Notes: generated by a model from the sequence alone, not told the origin. A DNA stretch of 17,002 nucleotides from Gracilaria caudata (GCA_030374735.1 JASCIV010000550.1:1-17002), one strand, 5' to 3'. Positions 1 to 7,890 are shown, numbered from the stretch's first letter. Program-made: numbers and translations.

Positions 1-290
1 TACGGAGCGGAAACGAGAGGCTATTGAGGGCCGCAATTGGCATCACGGCGAAGCGGACGTGTCAAAAGCATGACCACCTGCTTGCGGAAGCGGTTGTTCA
101 CTTCAATTGCAAATCACGGCGATGCGCGAGCGCCACCCGCGTGAGTAATAATCCTAGACTCCAGTTTGCACGGGTTAGCCAGCCCGTGACCCGCAAAGAT
201 CCGCAGTGACGACCTCGGTATCCTTATGGCAATCTTTAAGTCTGTAACTTTGTTTGGCGACATTGATTTCTCCTTGTGCTTAAACTGTTG
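1..290 (+). repeat. End of a GC-rich dispersed repeat
   Basis: From about 165 to 280 this stretch aligns, with indels, to about 15930-16045 in the same orientation. The shared landmarks are GGGTTAGCCAGCCCGTGACC against GGGTTGGCCAACCTCCGTGACC-type sequence, then TGACGACC..GGT.TCCTTATG and a T-rich end. The first 160 bases hold two imperfect copies of an AATTG..ATCACGGCGA.GCG unit (near 34 and 101), so they are probably also repeat-derived. The 61-codon open frame at 24-209 lies entirely inside this and I do not treat it as a gene. Confidence 0.5.
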
Positions 291-702
291 AAATGTGCTG
301 CGGTCTCTAGGCTTTCATTCTACTGAAGGAAAAGACACAATTGGGGGCGTAACTTCTCACGGACAAAGGAGGTGTGGCACATACAAAATTGCGAACTTCG
401 CCACGTTGCACAGGGGGACTTTTCTGATCTCGTGGAATCGAAAATGAGATCGAAATGGTCATTTGAATCTATATTTGTAGCAAAAGTTTTGCATCTTCGT
501 ACCCTTCGCCTTCCGGACAACCGAGAACCACCAGGATCAATGATATTGATGTCGGTCGCTCTCTTTCGCACCTTTCCAACTTTACGGAAACAGATATCTC
601 GTGAGAAAATGCAGTCCTGAAGCCGTTGCACGTATCAGATATTGTTCATTAGTGTCCAGCAAGCTTTCCTTTCGATCAGTCAGCAGGCCAATACTGATAT
701 GA
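290..702. other. Spacer with an uncertain 103-codon frame on the minus strand
   Basis: No gene is supported here. The minus frame at 631-320 begins with ATG and runs 103 codons. It is basic in the middle and resembles no family I know. An overlapping plus frame of 82 codons (372-620) weakens the coding case for either. It could be another decayed fragment. Confidence 0.2.
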
Positions 703-824
703 CTATCGAGCAATATATTCCTTCACAGTGTACACCGTTGGGAGCATCTTGAGACATATTCCGTCAAGTGCTCCCAGCTCTGGGTTTCTGTACACATATC
801 CATGGAGGAATCTGAGACATTGGT
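703..824 (-). CDS. Possible terminal exon (39 codons) of an unrecognised gene
   Basis: On the minus strand a 3' splice site-like sequence (TGCTGAC, a branch-point-like motif, about 30 bases upstream, then CTCCTCAAACTGCAG) ends at 825. It is followed by a frame of 39 residues containing LRFLHGYVYRNPELGALDG and ending in TAG at 705-703. The residue mix (aromatic, hydrophobic and charged in helical spacing) looks like true protein. Without an intron the frame is blocked by a TGA just upstream, and it has no start codon. A second minus frame (DVLFDEIKSADIRRLLKLQ) ends at the same place, so a one-base frameshift in a pseudogene is the alternative. The family is unknown and no upstream exon was identified. 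Confidence 0.3.
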
Positions 825-1073
825 CTGCAGTTTGAGGAGCCGTCGTATGTCAGCAGATTTGATCTCATCAAACAACACATCGCCATACAAAAATCACTCA
901 GAATGAAAACGTTTTTACAGAAGGTCATCCCATATTACTGACTCCTCTAAAGGTTATTTATCGCGCACTGGTTACTCATGTCATGTATCATATAAGGGGG
1001 CCAGTCGCTGCGAGGGGAGATATGGGTTGCGAAATATCTTCGGCAGCGGCAAATGAGCTGGTAGAGGACTCTT

Positions 1074-2208
1074 TCACAACAGCAACTCTCGAGCTTCCTC
1101 ACTGTTCGCTCGAGCCACGCTTTCACTCTTCACGAACTCCACAATGGACTCATGCTCGTGACTTAATGGCACATACTTCAATTCAGTCACACTTTTATGA
1201 TCGTGCCGACCATCATCGTGCTGATGGATAGCATCGTTACCATCTCTCAACAGATTGCTGTCCTGATCTAGGATTTCTTTGACCTCATCACATCTGCCTT
1301 GGTGTATCATCGCATCTATGTCCGGATCATGTTCCAGGTTAGTGTCCGATACCTCATCAATTCTCTCTTCGGGGTCGAACACATCGCTGTCATGAGAGAG
1401 CCCCGCTTGATTGGCATCTTTTAGATGAAGAGCAGATAACAGGCACAGTTTGAGAGTCTGCCTCGCTGGGTACTATCCGCACCAGAATTTCTCGATAATC
1501 GTCTGAAATATCTTCTTCATACAGCCTTGTGAGCTTCTCTACGTTCCAACTTGGGTGTGGTCTGAAGGAGCTCGTTCCCAAACAGAATCAACGACGGGAC
1601 TTTTTTCCACCTCTTTTGTTTCTGTTTGGTTTTGTGCCGAATCAACGAAGGCTAAGCGAGATTCATCTCCCGGATGCACGTCACCATCTGCACCGGTGGT
1701 CCCTTCCTTACTTGATACAGGAGGTTCGTGAATCTGAACCACAGAACTCCCGGACCACCTGATTGTGAATCTTCTTCCGGTGAAATCTGATATTATCCTT
1801 CTCATTTTCACTGGTCAAGGATCGCGACTCCTTGAAAGGAAAGCAGCCTGATGACCTCAACTTCCTGAGTGTGTTAACAACAATTCCTTTTTCAATGATC
1901 GTAGTGCTTTTCACACTCCCTGCCTTGCTCTTCACTCGATATGGAGTCTCATACTTCCCACATGCCGATAATGGCTCGTACGTGTCTTCCTCTGTACCAT
2001 TCTTACTTTCACATCTATCTTTGCCTGTTCACTTGGCATCCACGGCTTTTTCTACAACACCATGATGTGTTGAGGCTTCTGCAGTTATGACATACGGACC
2101 ATCTCGAGATCTTGCTTCAGTCTCAAATGAGATGGGGCTCTCAGCAATGACTCCGTTGGCCCTCTTCCCCTTCAAGCCCCGTTTTCTAAAACAATTTATG
2201 GCATAGGA
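1074..2208 (-). pseudogene. Copy 1 of the three-member family: 5'-truncated and frameshifted
   Basis: This stretch aligns to the intact copies at 2815-4242 and 6368-7465. It starts at the codons for INCF (near 2199), matching NCFGK of the other copies, so the first hundred or so residues are missing. It then keeps the core (VKSKAGSVKSTTIIEKGIVV and NTLRKLRS). The breaks are clear. There is an in-frame TGA at 2031-2029. About five extra bases near 1765 shift the frame relative to copy 2. One base is missing near 1544, where copy 2 reads GGAAATGTGGAG and this copy GGAACGTAGAG. After NVEKLTRLYEEDISDD a further shift near 1460 leads into an acidic frame ending at 1074 that copies 2 and 3 do not share. 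The 5' break coincides with a GC-rich repeat that begins at about 2210. Confidence 0.75.
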
Positions 2209-2335
2209 GGTAATTGCCGCCAGAAAGGGAATGGAGAGTGGTGACCCCAGTCCTGGGTCTCGTGAGTTGACAAGCCCCCGGGACTCAAAGGGAGCCAGGG
2301 TGACGACTCTGATTTCCTGTGGATCGATAAGGTAT
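2208..2335 (+). repeat. Second copy of the GC-rich repeat, at the truncation point of copy 1
   Basis: GTAATTGCCGCCAGAAAGGG at about 2210 matches GTGATTGCCACCAGAAGGGG at about 15868. The similarity continues through a C-rich core to GGAGCCAGGGTGACGACTCTGATTTCC, which parallels GGAGCCGGGGTGACGACCCCGGTTTCC near 15960. The orientation is the same as the copies at 1-290 and 15560-16045. Confidence 0.6.
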
Positions 2336-2814
2336 CGGAGACAGTGGAGATACGGGGAGAGTTGTTTAATGCCTCAGGATGCCAGCTCAACTCTCGACGG
2401 ATCTCAGTTCATGATATTTGCTTACAACTTTCACGCAAACATCAACCACCTCGCGATATTTCCACTCAAATAAGAGCTAATACAAAATGTAAACAATCGC
2501 AATAGAACTCTAACGCTCAAGCTCAAGGAGCAGCTGGCCTATTTCGAAGAGATGCTATCGAAAAACTCCAATCGACAGGTGATTCGACTCTGCCGAGGTA
2601 TGGAACGGTACCATCACGATACATCAGATTGGTAGGTAACATCGAAGGCGTTTATTGAGCCAAAAATGAAAAGTAAGCATTGATGCTTTGCTGCCAGAGA
2701 GGCAGTTTAGATAGCGCTGACCAGTTGTGTAAATGGGGAGGAAGGTGCATTAGAGAAGTGAGCAAAGGATTCTGAGAGACGTGGGGAAGATACATGGCGG
2801 GCAGCGGCCCTGGA
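2336..2814. other. Intergenic stretch, nothing recognised
   Basis: Only short frames occur (80 codons or fewer on either strand), and none has good protein character. It lies downstream of the stop codon of copy 2 and upstream of the broken end of copy 1. The missing 5' part of copy 1 was looked for here and not seen. Confidence 0.5.
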
Positions 2815-4242
2815 TTATGGTGGTGGGGAAACCTCACGGTGGCTTCTGTTCAGGGCGTGGTCACTTTTGTCCCTTTTTACCTTCGTAGAAAGGTACGAAG
2901 GTACGAAGGGTACCCTTCGTAGAATCTCTCGAGACGTTGCAGATTGATTGGGCTCGTGGCGTACGAAACGCCCCCCCCCAACTTTACAGTCCATGTGCAG
3001 TAATTTTGGCAGCAGCATAGCTTTTTGTTCTGCTATTTCATGAGTGAATGGTGAACCTTTGCACACTTCGGAGCGGCAAGTTGTATCACGAGGGGTGGAG
3101 TGCTTTGAGCACGAACACGAGATTTTGCTCTTATGCATGGTGTTGTGGTTTGCGTTTTCCCCTTCTCTTCCTCGAAGGGTAGGTATTATCTGCACCACAA
3201 CTTCTCTACAATCGTCTGAAATATCTTCTTCATACAGACTTGCGAGCTTCTCCACATTTCCAGCTGGTGTACGAAGTGCAGGAGCCGCGTCTTCTGTTTC
3301 AGTGACACAACTTCTGTCGATTATTCTTGTGTCCGCTTGGTCAACTGCGGAATTCACGGAGCTTGAGTCAGGCTCATTGCCGGAATGCATGCAGTAATCC
3401 CCAATGGCTTTTTCCTGGTTATCTGATGCGGCAGCTTCGTGAATCCGAACACCAGAACTGTTGGATCTTTGATAGCACAACTTCTTGAAGTGAAAGGCGT
3501 TGGTCTTATCTCCGCCATCCTCACTCTCCGGAGATTGCGACTCTTGGAACAAAGAGCTGCCGGTTGATCTGAGCTTTGCGAGTGTATTAACCACGATTCC
3601 TTTCTCGATCACTGAGGTGCTTTCCACACTGCCGGCCTTGCTCTTGACTCTGCGAGGAGTGTCATCCTCTACATAACATGAAAATTGCTTGCATTCCAAT
3701 TCTTCGGTATCATTTTCATTATTCTCCTCCATCTCCGCTTCTGGACTTGTGTCCATCGCATTTCCCGCATCTTCTAAATGGACCGAAACGTCTGCAGTTG
3801 CGATATGCGAACTATCCGGAGATTGGGCGGCAGTCTCAAGATGTGTTCGATGAGTCTCAGAACTGATGGGGCTCTCTGCATCCACTGCGTCGCCCGTCGC
3901 CATCTTCAAGCCCGCCTTCCCAAAACAGTTTATGGTGTTCGACAGCTTTCTCGCAAAGACTTTAACTTTCCTGCCCACAACTCTCACAGCCATGAACTTG
4001 CTCTTCCAGGATTTACCCCTTTCGTTATATGTCCCACCACTTTTGTTCTCAGTTGCTTCCTTGTCTGTAGTGCTTAAATCACTGAATATAGGGATATCTT
4101 TTCGACCGTAGAGGTCGTAATCGACGTGTTCAGTAGCCCCCTCACGTTTTTTGAAGTACATCATAGCCTTCGGTCGGCCTTCCTCTTCCGATCTGTTTTC
4201 GGAGAAGTGCTCCATGTTTTGTTCATCCTTCTTTCCGCGCAT
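2815..4242 (-). CDS. Copy 2: intact member of an unrecognised acidic protein family (475 aa)
   Basis: A single uninterrupted frame from ATG (4242) to stop. The protein is rich in Glu, Ser, Asp and Lys, with no signal peptide or membrane segment, so a soluble and mostly disordered intracellular protein is likely (inference). Three blocks are shared with copy 3. The first is a basic stretch GRKVKVFARKL leading into NCFGKAGLK (residues 90-113). The second is FSCYVEDDTPRRVKSK followed by STSVIEKGIVVNTLAKLRS (187-227). The third is GNVEKLASLYEE (328-339), extended here by DISDDCREVVVQI as in copy 1. Residues after about 355 are private to this copy. This tail is Cys/Ser-rich, includes a GGG run encoded by a G9 tract (2971-2979), and ends across a palindromic short repeat, so it may have been acquired by readthrough into spacer DNA. 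The start is supported by EQNME near the N-terminus (residues 7-11), which copy 3 also has at 7-11. Function unknown. Confidence 0.75.
   Translation of the reverse strand: MRGKKDEQNMEHFSENRSEEEGRPKAMMYFKKREGATEHVDYDLYGRKDIPIFSDLSTTDKEATENKSGGTYNERGKSWKSKFMAVRVVGRKVKVFARKLSNTINCFGKAGLKMATGDAVDAESPISSETHRTHLETAAQSPDSSHIATADVSVHLEDAGNAMDTSPEAEMEENNENDTEELECKQFSCYVEDDTPRRVKSKAGSVESTSVIEKGIVVNTLAKLRSTGSSLFQESQSPESEDGGDKTNAFHFKKLCYQRSNSSGVRIHEAAASDNQEKAIGDYCMHSGNEPDSSSVNSAVDQADTRIIDRSCVTETEDAAPALRTPAGNVEKLASLYEEDISDDCREVVVQIIPTLRGREGENANHNTMHKSKISCSCSKHSTPRDTTCRSEVCKGSPFTHEIAEQKAMLLPKLLHMDCKVGGGRFVRHEPNQSATSREILRRVPFVPSYLSTKVKRDKSDHALNRSHREVSPPP
2880..2930. repeat. Palindromic GGTACGAAGG short repeat in the copy 2 tail
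   Basis: Units of CTTCGTA and TACGAAG are packed here in both orientations, including a perfect 20-base palindrome TACGAAGGGTACCCTTCGTA. The same unit recurs near 11072 (GCGAAGGTACGAAGGTGC) and singly near 488 and 6068. It lies inside the last 40 codons of copy 2. Confidence 0.6.
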
Positions 4243-4420
4243 GGCTTCGAGATCTATCCCTTGTTTGAACGGATTTGGCTGCTAAACTTAGTTTCACGCC
4301 AGATGCCTTATGTTCTTCACCAACTCAGGAGGAAATATTCCTCGTTCAGAGACCAACTGCTCGTGAAGGGGTCTGGGGACAGAAGCGTTTTTCCACTCCA
4401 ACAGCTATCATCCCCCACCT

Positions 4421-4428
4421 TTTGTATA
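4421..4428 (-). promoter_or_regulatory. Weak TATA-like box upstream of copy 2
   Basis: The minus strand reads CTATACAAAAGGTGGGG, about 180 bases before the ATG at 4242. It occupies the same place in the aligned upstream block as the better TATA box of copy 3 (TATAAAAGGGGAGG). If it is used, the 5' leader would be about 150 bases. The changed fourth and fifth bases suggest a weaker promoter than that of copy 3. Confidence 0.35.
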
Positions 4429-4489
4429 GGGCTTCATGAGCGTCCAGAGCACCGAAAATCTTTTGTCCGTCGGTAGAAGTACACTGTCT

Positions 4490-4515
4490 GCTTATCATAG
4501 ATATTTGACGGACTC
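4490..4515 (-). promoter_or_regulatory. Upstream element shared by copies 2 and 3
   Basis: TTATCATAGAT at 4492-4502 is repeated at 7677-7687, about 250 and 212 bases before the two start codons. It lies within a wider alignable upstream block. In gene sense it reads ATCTATGATAA, which contains a GATAA core. A transcription-factor site is possible but unproven. Confidence 0.3.
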
Positions 4516-4777
4516 TTTCCGTTAAAAAAAGAGCAATGGAACATAGCTGTGAGAAGCATGGGGTGCTTAGTGGAACCTTGAAGACTTCCTCGAAACACTC
4601 TCCCGATTGTGCTTAGAATCTAAGATACTTGATGAAGCATTTCTCGGAAATCCGTGAGAAACGCTTTCCCCTCTCACATCGACTCAAAATATCTCCTTTT
4701 CTTCTTTCAAATGGAGTGTTGTCGCCTTTAAATGCTCATTATGCATCAATCTGATAACCTGTGTCTGTTTTCTGCAG

Positions 4778-5082
4778 GACTTCCACTGGAGAGAAAGCCC
4801 GACGAGATTTTTGAGAATGCAAGGTTCTCAAGATCGGCCTTGCTGCCTGTGCTCAGGATGGTGGCCACAGTGATTGCGCCATGCAGCATTGTTCTTTCGT
4901 TTTCATGGTCATCAAAAGCGGCTTAGATGGCGAACGAGACTGCCCGCGTAGAGGAGCAACGAGAGATGATCATTTGGGCCTTCTTCTCGGATCGTATGAA
5001 GCATATCTGGCAAGGAGCGAAGGCGAAGCTATGTCAAGGAACAGATTACAATACTTTTCCTTGGGGCAAGGGTCTCGAGTGA
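4778..5082 (+). CDS. Possible exon pair of an unrecognised gene, probably a relic
   Basis: A strong 3' splice site-like sequence (CTGTGTCTGTTTTCTGCAG, ending at 4777) opens a frame LPLERKPDEIFENARF...LRM to 4860. GT at 4861 and a T-rich stretch ending GGCTTAG at 4926 would make a 66-bp intron. After it the frame continues in phase from ATG at 4927: MANETARVEEQREM, IIWAFFSDRMKHIWQG, to a TGA at 5080. Codons beyond that stop still look partly coding in two frames, up to about 5206. No upstream exon is visible; upstream lies the promoter region of copy 2 on the other strand. Read without splicing, the first part stops at TAG 4924-4926. Family unknown; it may be a decayed gene. Confidence 0.3.
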
Positions 5083-5245
5083 CTAGGGCTATTGAGATGT
5101 CGTCACAAAGCAAAAACCGTCCGCAAAATGTGCAAGATCAGCGCTCAAGAAACATTCAAAATACCGCCGCTTGATATGGTTACCCAGTTGTCAAGAAGTT
5201 CTTTCTGAGAAAAATTATAGGGAGCTTGAAAACAAAGGAGGAGAT

Positions 5246-6297
5246 CTAATGTGTTGCAGTGCGTTGGTGAGATCGAACTGAACTGTTGCGGATGCCAACG
5301 ATCAAAGCATCCTGTTCAAGCTTATACGATACATTAAGACTCAATCAGTATTCCGGTTGTACGTGTACACAGGGCACACAAACAAAAAAAACTGCATATG
5401 CCTTCCTTACCTTCAATTCACCGACATACGAATCGTAGGCAATGTACCATTGTCCTTCCGTTGATTGATCTAAGTGCATGAAGTCCAAGTCGCACAGTGA
5501 ACGTCCTCGAATAAGCCAGTTCCCGTCCTTGAACATCTCTCGAAGCTTTCCCGAGTCGCCTAATCTTTCACATGCAATCATACATGCTTCAATGCAGCTC
5601 CTCTAGGAGCGGGCACTTGGTTCGTTTCCATCAGAGGGTTTACCGATTCGGACACGCGTGCGGTAACCTACTGTGCTTCTGTCGCTGCATCATGATCATC
5701 TGCGTGCCCCATAAGTCGCTACCTGTACTGCTTGGCTCGTCGCACACTTTTATGGCACGTCGCATGGGCTTTGTGACAGAGGACATTTGGTTGCGAGCTT
5801 CTGCAGATCGAAAGGGGATGATATGATCCCATTTCGATACCCATGGTGCGAGTTGCGTTTCGTCGTCGCGCTATGACGCTCGCACGCACGCACGCTCCAG
5901 TCTTCTTCTTCTTCTTTATACACGCTCCAGTCGCGTACCAATCTCGGGCAGCACAAATCCACAGCGCCCAGCTCGCCGTATCATACGGGTGGGACTTGAG
6001 GTTTGAAAAAGGAGGCGCGAGATCGAAAGTTACACGTACTGTAATGGCCATTCCGAGTTTGAAGTGCCCTTCGTACGTATGTACCTTTATCTTCACCCCT
6101 CGACGCACACAAGAGACCTCATGTGCCACACTGCCGAAAACGTACTCAAACTGCTTCAAGAACATCATCATGCAAAGTAGTACCAAGGAGCGCATGTGGA
6201 ACGGGTGGGAGTGCATGGCTTCCGTGAAATCGACCCCACTACAATCGGCAATGCCTCCAAGAATGTCTAGATCAGTACGTGCACAGTACTGACTATT
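5246..6297 (-). CDS. Spliced gene of unknown function, 5' end missing
   Basis: The minus strand gives four frames that join in phase. Exon A (about 6288 to 6085 or 6040) holds TDLDILGGIADCSGVDFTEA and a hydrophobic helix (LVLLCMMMFLKQF). Exon B (5870-5644) holds ETQLAPWVSKWDHIIPFRSA. A 43-bp intron (5643-5601, GTAAAC to AGAG) joins it to exon C (5600-5411), which begins SCIEACMIACERLGDSGKLR and ends YDSYVGELK at GTAAGG. A 99-bp intron (5410-5312, GTAAGG to ACAG) leads to exon D, 21 codons and a TAG (5311-5246). The B-C and C-D joins keep phase exactly. The A-B join is uncertain: donor GTACAT or GTACGT, and an acceptor CATAG with no pyrimidine tract. No start is visible; only 67 bases separate exon A from the copy 3 stop codon. 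It may be a gene cut off by the duplication that brought copy 3. Family not recognised. Confidence 0.45.
5885..5935. repeat. Microsatellite patch in the proposed A-B intron
   Basis: Short CGCA repeats are followed by two copies of CACGCTCCAGTC (5891-5902 and 5921-5932) flanking a TTC/CTT run. On the minus strand the run would encode five lysines in an unspliced frame, which supports reading it as intron. Confidence 0.5.
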
Positions 6298-6367
6298 TTA
6301 CAAGATTGTAATTCAAAGACGGTACTACTGCGGGGCAGTATAGGGCTAGAAGTGCTTCGGGGCATTT

Positions 6368-7465
6368 TTAAGCCTTGTCAAACAATCGTCTTAATCGTTC
6401 CACATTTCCAACTGGGACATATACGCCAGGGGCTATTTCGAGGCTCGTATCATTAAAGGAACGTCTGTCGATTTGTGGTATTTCTGCAATGGGATTCGAG
6501 TCCACGTCAGATGCATCTTTGAGGAGCTCACACTCACGTACACGGACTTGTTCTTCATTGGTTGATACTTGTGGGTCGCAAGCAAAGACTGCGGAATTCT
6601 TTGATGCTTGGCTCTCGTTTTGGTCCTGATGAAGCCCATTATCCTTTTGTTTCCCTTCCTCACTTGTCAAGGAGCTCGACTCTTTGAACATGAAGCTGTC
6701 TGTGCATCTGAGCTTTGCAAGAGTATTCGCCACAATTCCTTTCTGGATAACCGACGTACTTTCCCCGCTCTCTACCTTGCTCTTGGCTCGACGGAGAGTC
6801 TCATCGTCCATATAACATGATGATAGCCTTGACTGTACAGTCTCAGAACCATCCACGGTCTTGTCATCCATCTCAGATCCTGGCTCTGCCTCCACCTGCT
6901 TTCCTACATGCCCAATATTAACCTTCATGTCGTTGCTCACGGTACGCAGGTTATCTGGAGATTGTGATTCAGTCACAATCTGTGTTGATCCAGTATCCAA
7001 CGTGACGGGACCCTTGGCATGGTGTTCAGCATCCTCAGTCTCCTTCACACCGCACTTCCCAAAACAGTTCATGGTTCCAAATACTTTACGCACGAAACCA
7101 CGAACTTTCCTACCCATCTTGCTTACAACGCCACATTTCCCCTTCGAGCATCTACCCTCAGCGTTATGCTCGATGTCTTTCTTCTTTTCATGTGCTTTCT
7201 CGTTTTTCTCCATCTCCTCTTCAGAAGTGGTCGCCTCACTGAACCCATGCACATCTTCCCACGGGTCCTTGTTGCGTTTGGACTGCATCCACTCAATAAA
7301 GCCCATTACATCCAGAAAGCCCATCATATCTACAAAGCGCATCATCTCCTTGAGCCGTCTCACTTCATCTGGTAGCTCCCGAACGACATCAACATCAGTT
7401 TCACAACTTCCTTGTTCAGTTGCATCTACGGATTCCATGTTTTGTTCGACAACACGGACTTCCAT
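6368..7465 (-). CDS. Copy 3: intact shorter member of the same family (365 aa)
   Basis: An uninterrupted frame from ATG (7465) to TAA. The order of blocks matches copy 2. MGRKVRGFVRKVFGTMNCFGK lies at 117-137, CYMDDETLRRAKSK at 217-230, STSVIQKGIVANTLAKLR at 236-253, and GNVERLRRLF at 353-362. The protein stops three residues after this last motif, whereas copies 1 and 2 continue with EEDISDD. The N-terminal part is private: an acidic segment, then six-residue repeats KEMMRF, VDMMGF, LDVMGF, IEWM (39-60) encoded by an 18-bp tandem repeat, then a Lys/Glu-rich stretch (82-98). There is no signal peptide or clear membrane span. The start is supported by a good TATA box about 140 bases upstream and by EQNME at residues 7-11, as in copy 2. 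Function unknown. Confidence 0.78.
   Translation of the reverse strand: MEVRVVEQNMESVDATEQGSCETDVDVVRELPDEVRRLKEMMRFVDMMGFLDVMGFIEWMQSKRNKDPWEDVHGFSEATTSEEEMEKNEKAHEKKKDIEHNAEGRCSKGKCGVVSKMGRKVRGFVRKVFGTMNCFGKCGVKETEDAEHHAKGPVTLDTGSTQIVTESQSPDNLRTVSNDMKVNIGHVGKQVEAEPGSEMDDKTVDGSETVQSRLSSCYMDDETLRRAKSKVESGESTSVIQKGIVANTLAKLRCTDSFMFKESSSLTSEEGKQKDNGLHQDQNESQASKNSAVFACDPQVSTNEEQVRVRECELLKDASDVDSNPIAEIPQIDRRSFNDTSLEIAPGVYVPVGNVERLRRLFDKA
7298..7351 (-). repeat. Three tandem 18-bp units inside copy 3
   Basis: Plus-strand units AAAGCCCATTACATCCAG (7298-7315), AAAGCCCATCATATCTAC (7316-7333) and AAAGCGCATCATCTCCTT (7334-7351) encode the hexapeptide repeats of copy 3. The third unit is the most diverged. 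Copy 2 has no such repeat at the corresponding place. Confidence 0.8.
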
Positions 7466-7890
7466 AAGGTTTGCTATACACCAGACTGTCGCGTTCCAAA
7501 CAAGATCAGTACCAACTGTTCTTCGTTCAGAATATAGATCGTTGATGAAGATGTCTGGCGACTGAGAGATTTCTCCACTGCAAATCGCTAGGGCTCCTCC
7601 CCTTTTATACTTTAGCTAATGAAGGTCCAGGAGAGGGAGACATTTCATGTCGCTCGATAAAAATGCCCGGTCCTGTTTATCATAGATCCATGAAATACTT
7701 TGTCAGCCACGAAAGATCCCAAAACATGTAAACACGACGCGTCTAAAATTCTTGTGAAAATCCACATTTCGTCAGATTTCTCCCGCAGTAGCGTTAAATA
7801 TCAGAGATGTTTGGAGAAAAGCTCTAAACACTGAGTGAAACCAATTTCCTCTTACATGTCAATCCATAAATACTTTAAGATCTTAGATGT
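7466..7890 (-). promoter_or_regulatory. Promoter and upstream region of copy 3, duplicated at copy 2
   Basis: The minus strand carries TATAAAAGGGGAGG, with TATAAAAG at 7609-7602, which predicts a start of transcription near 7575 and a leader of about 110 bases. Blocks here align to 4318-4700. Examples are GATGAAGATGTCTGGCGAC against CGTGAAGGGGTCTGGGGAC, TTTCTCCACT against TTTTCCACTCC, the shared TTATCATAGAT (7677-7687), and a distal GAAACC.ATTTCCTCTTACAT against GAAACGCTTTCCCCTCTCACAT. The similarity fades beyond about 7880. Confidence 0.6.

Noticed and set aside
1074..1478. Ankyrin-like repeat in the tail of copy 1 (SALHLKD.., MIHQGRCDEVKEIL)
   Set aside because: The resemblance is limited to a few positions, and the consensus turn and second helix are not recognisable.
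5719..6216. 165-codon minus frame and its 149-codon plus-strand counterpart (5843-6292)
   Set aside because: Only the first part (to about 6040-6085) has good protein character. The rest crosses a microsatellite and lysine run that I read as intron, and the plus frame is a shadow of it.
6410..6430. GGCGTATATGT in copy 3, the same as part of the transposon terminal repeat
   Set aside because: Eleven bases only, within a conserved-looking coding context, with no second end nearby. Chance similarity is enough.
6861..7565. 234-codon plus frame opposite copy 3
   Set aside because: Shadow of the coding strand. Copy 3 is supported by homology to copies 1 and 2 and by its TATA box.
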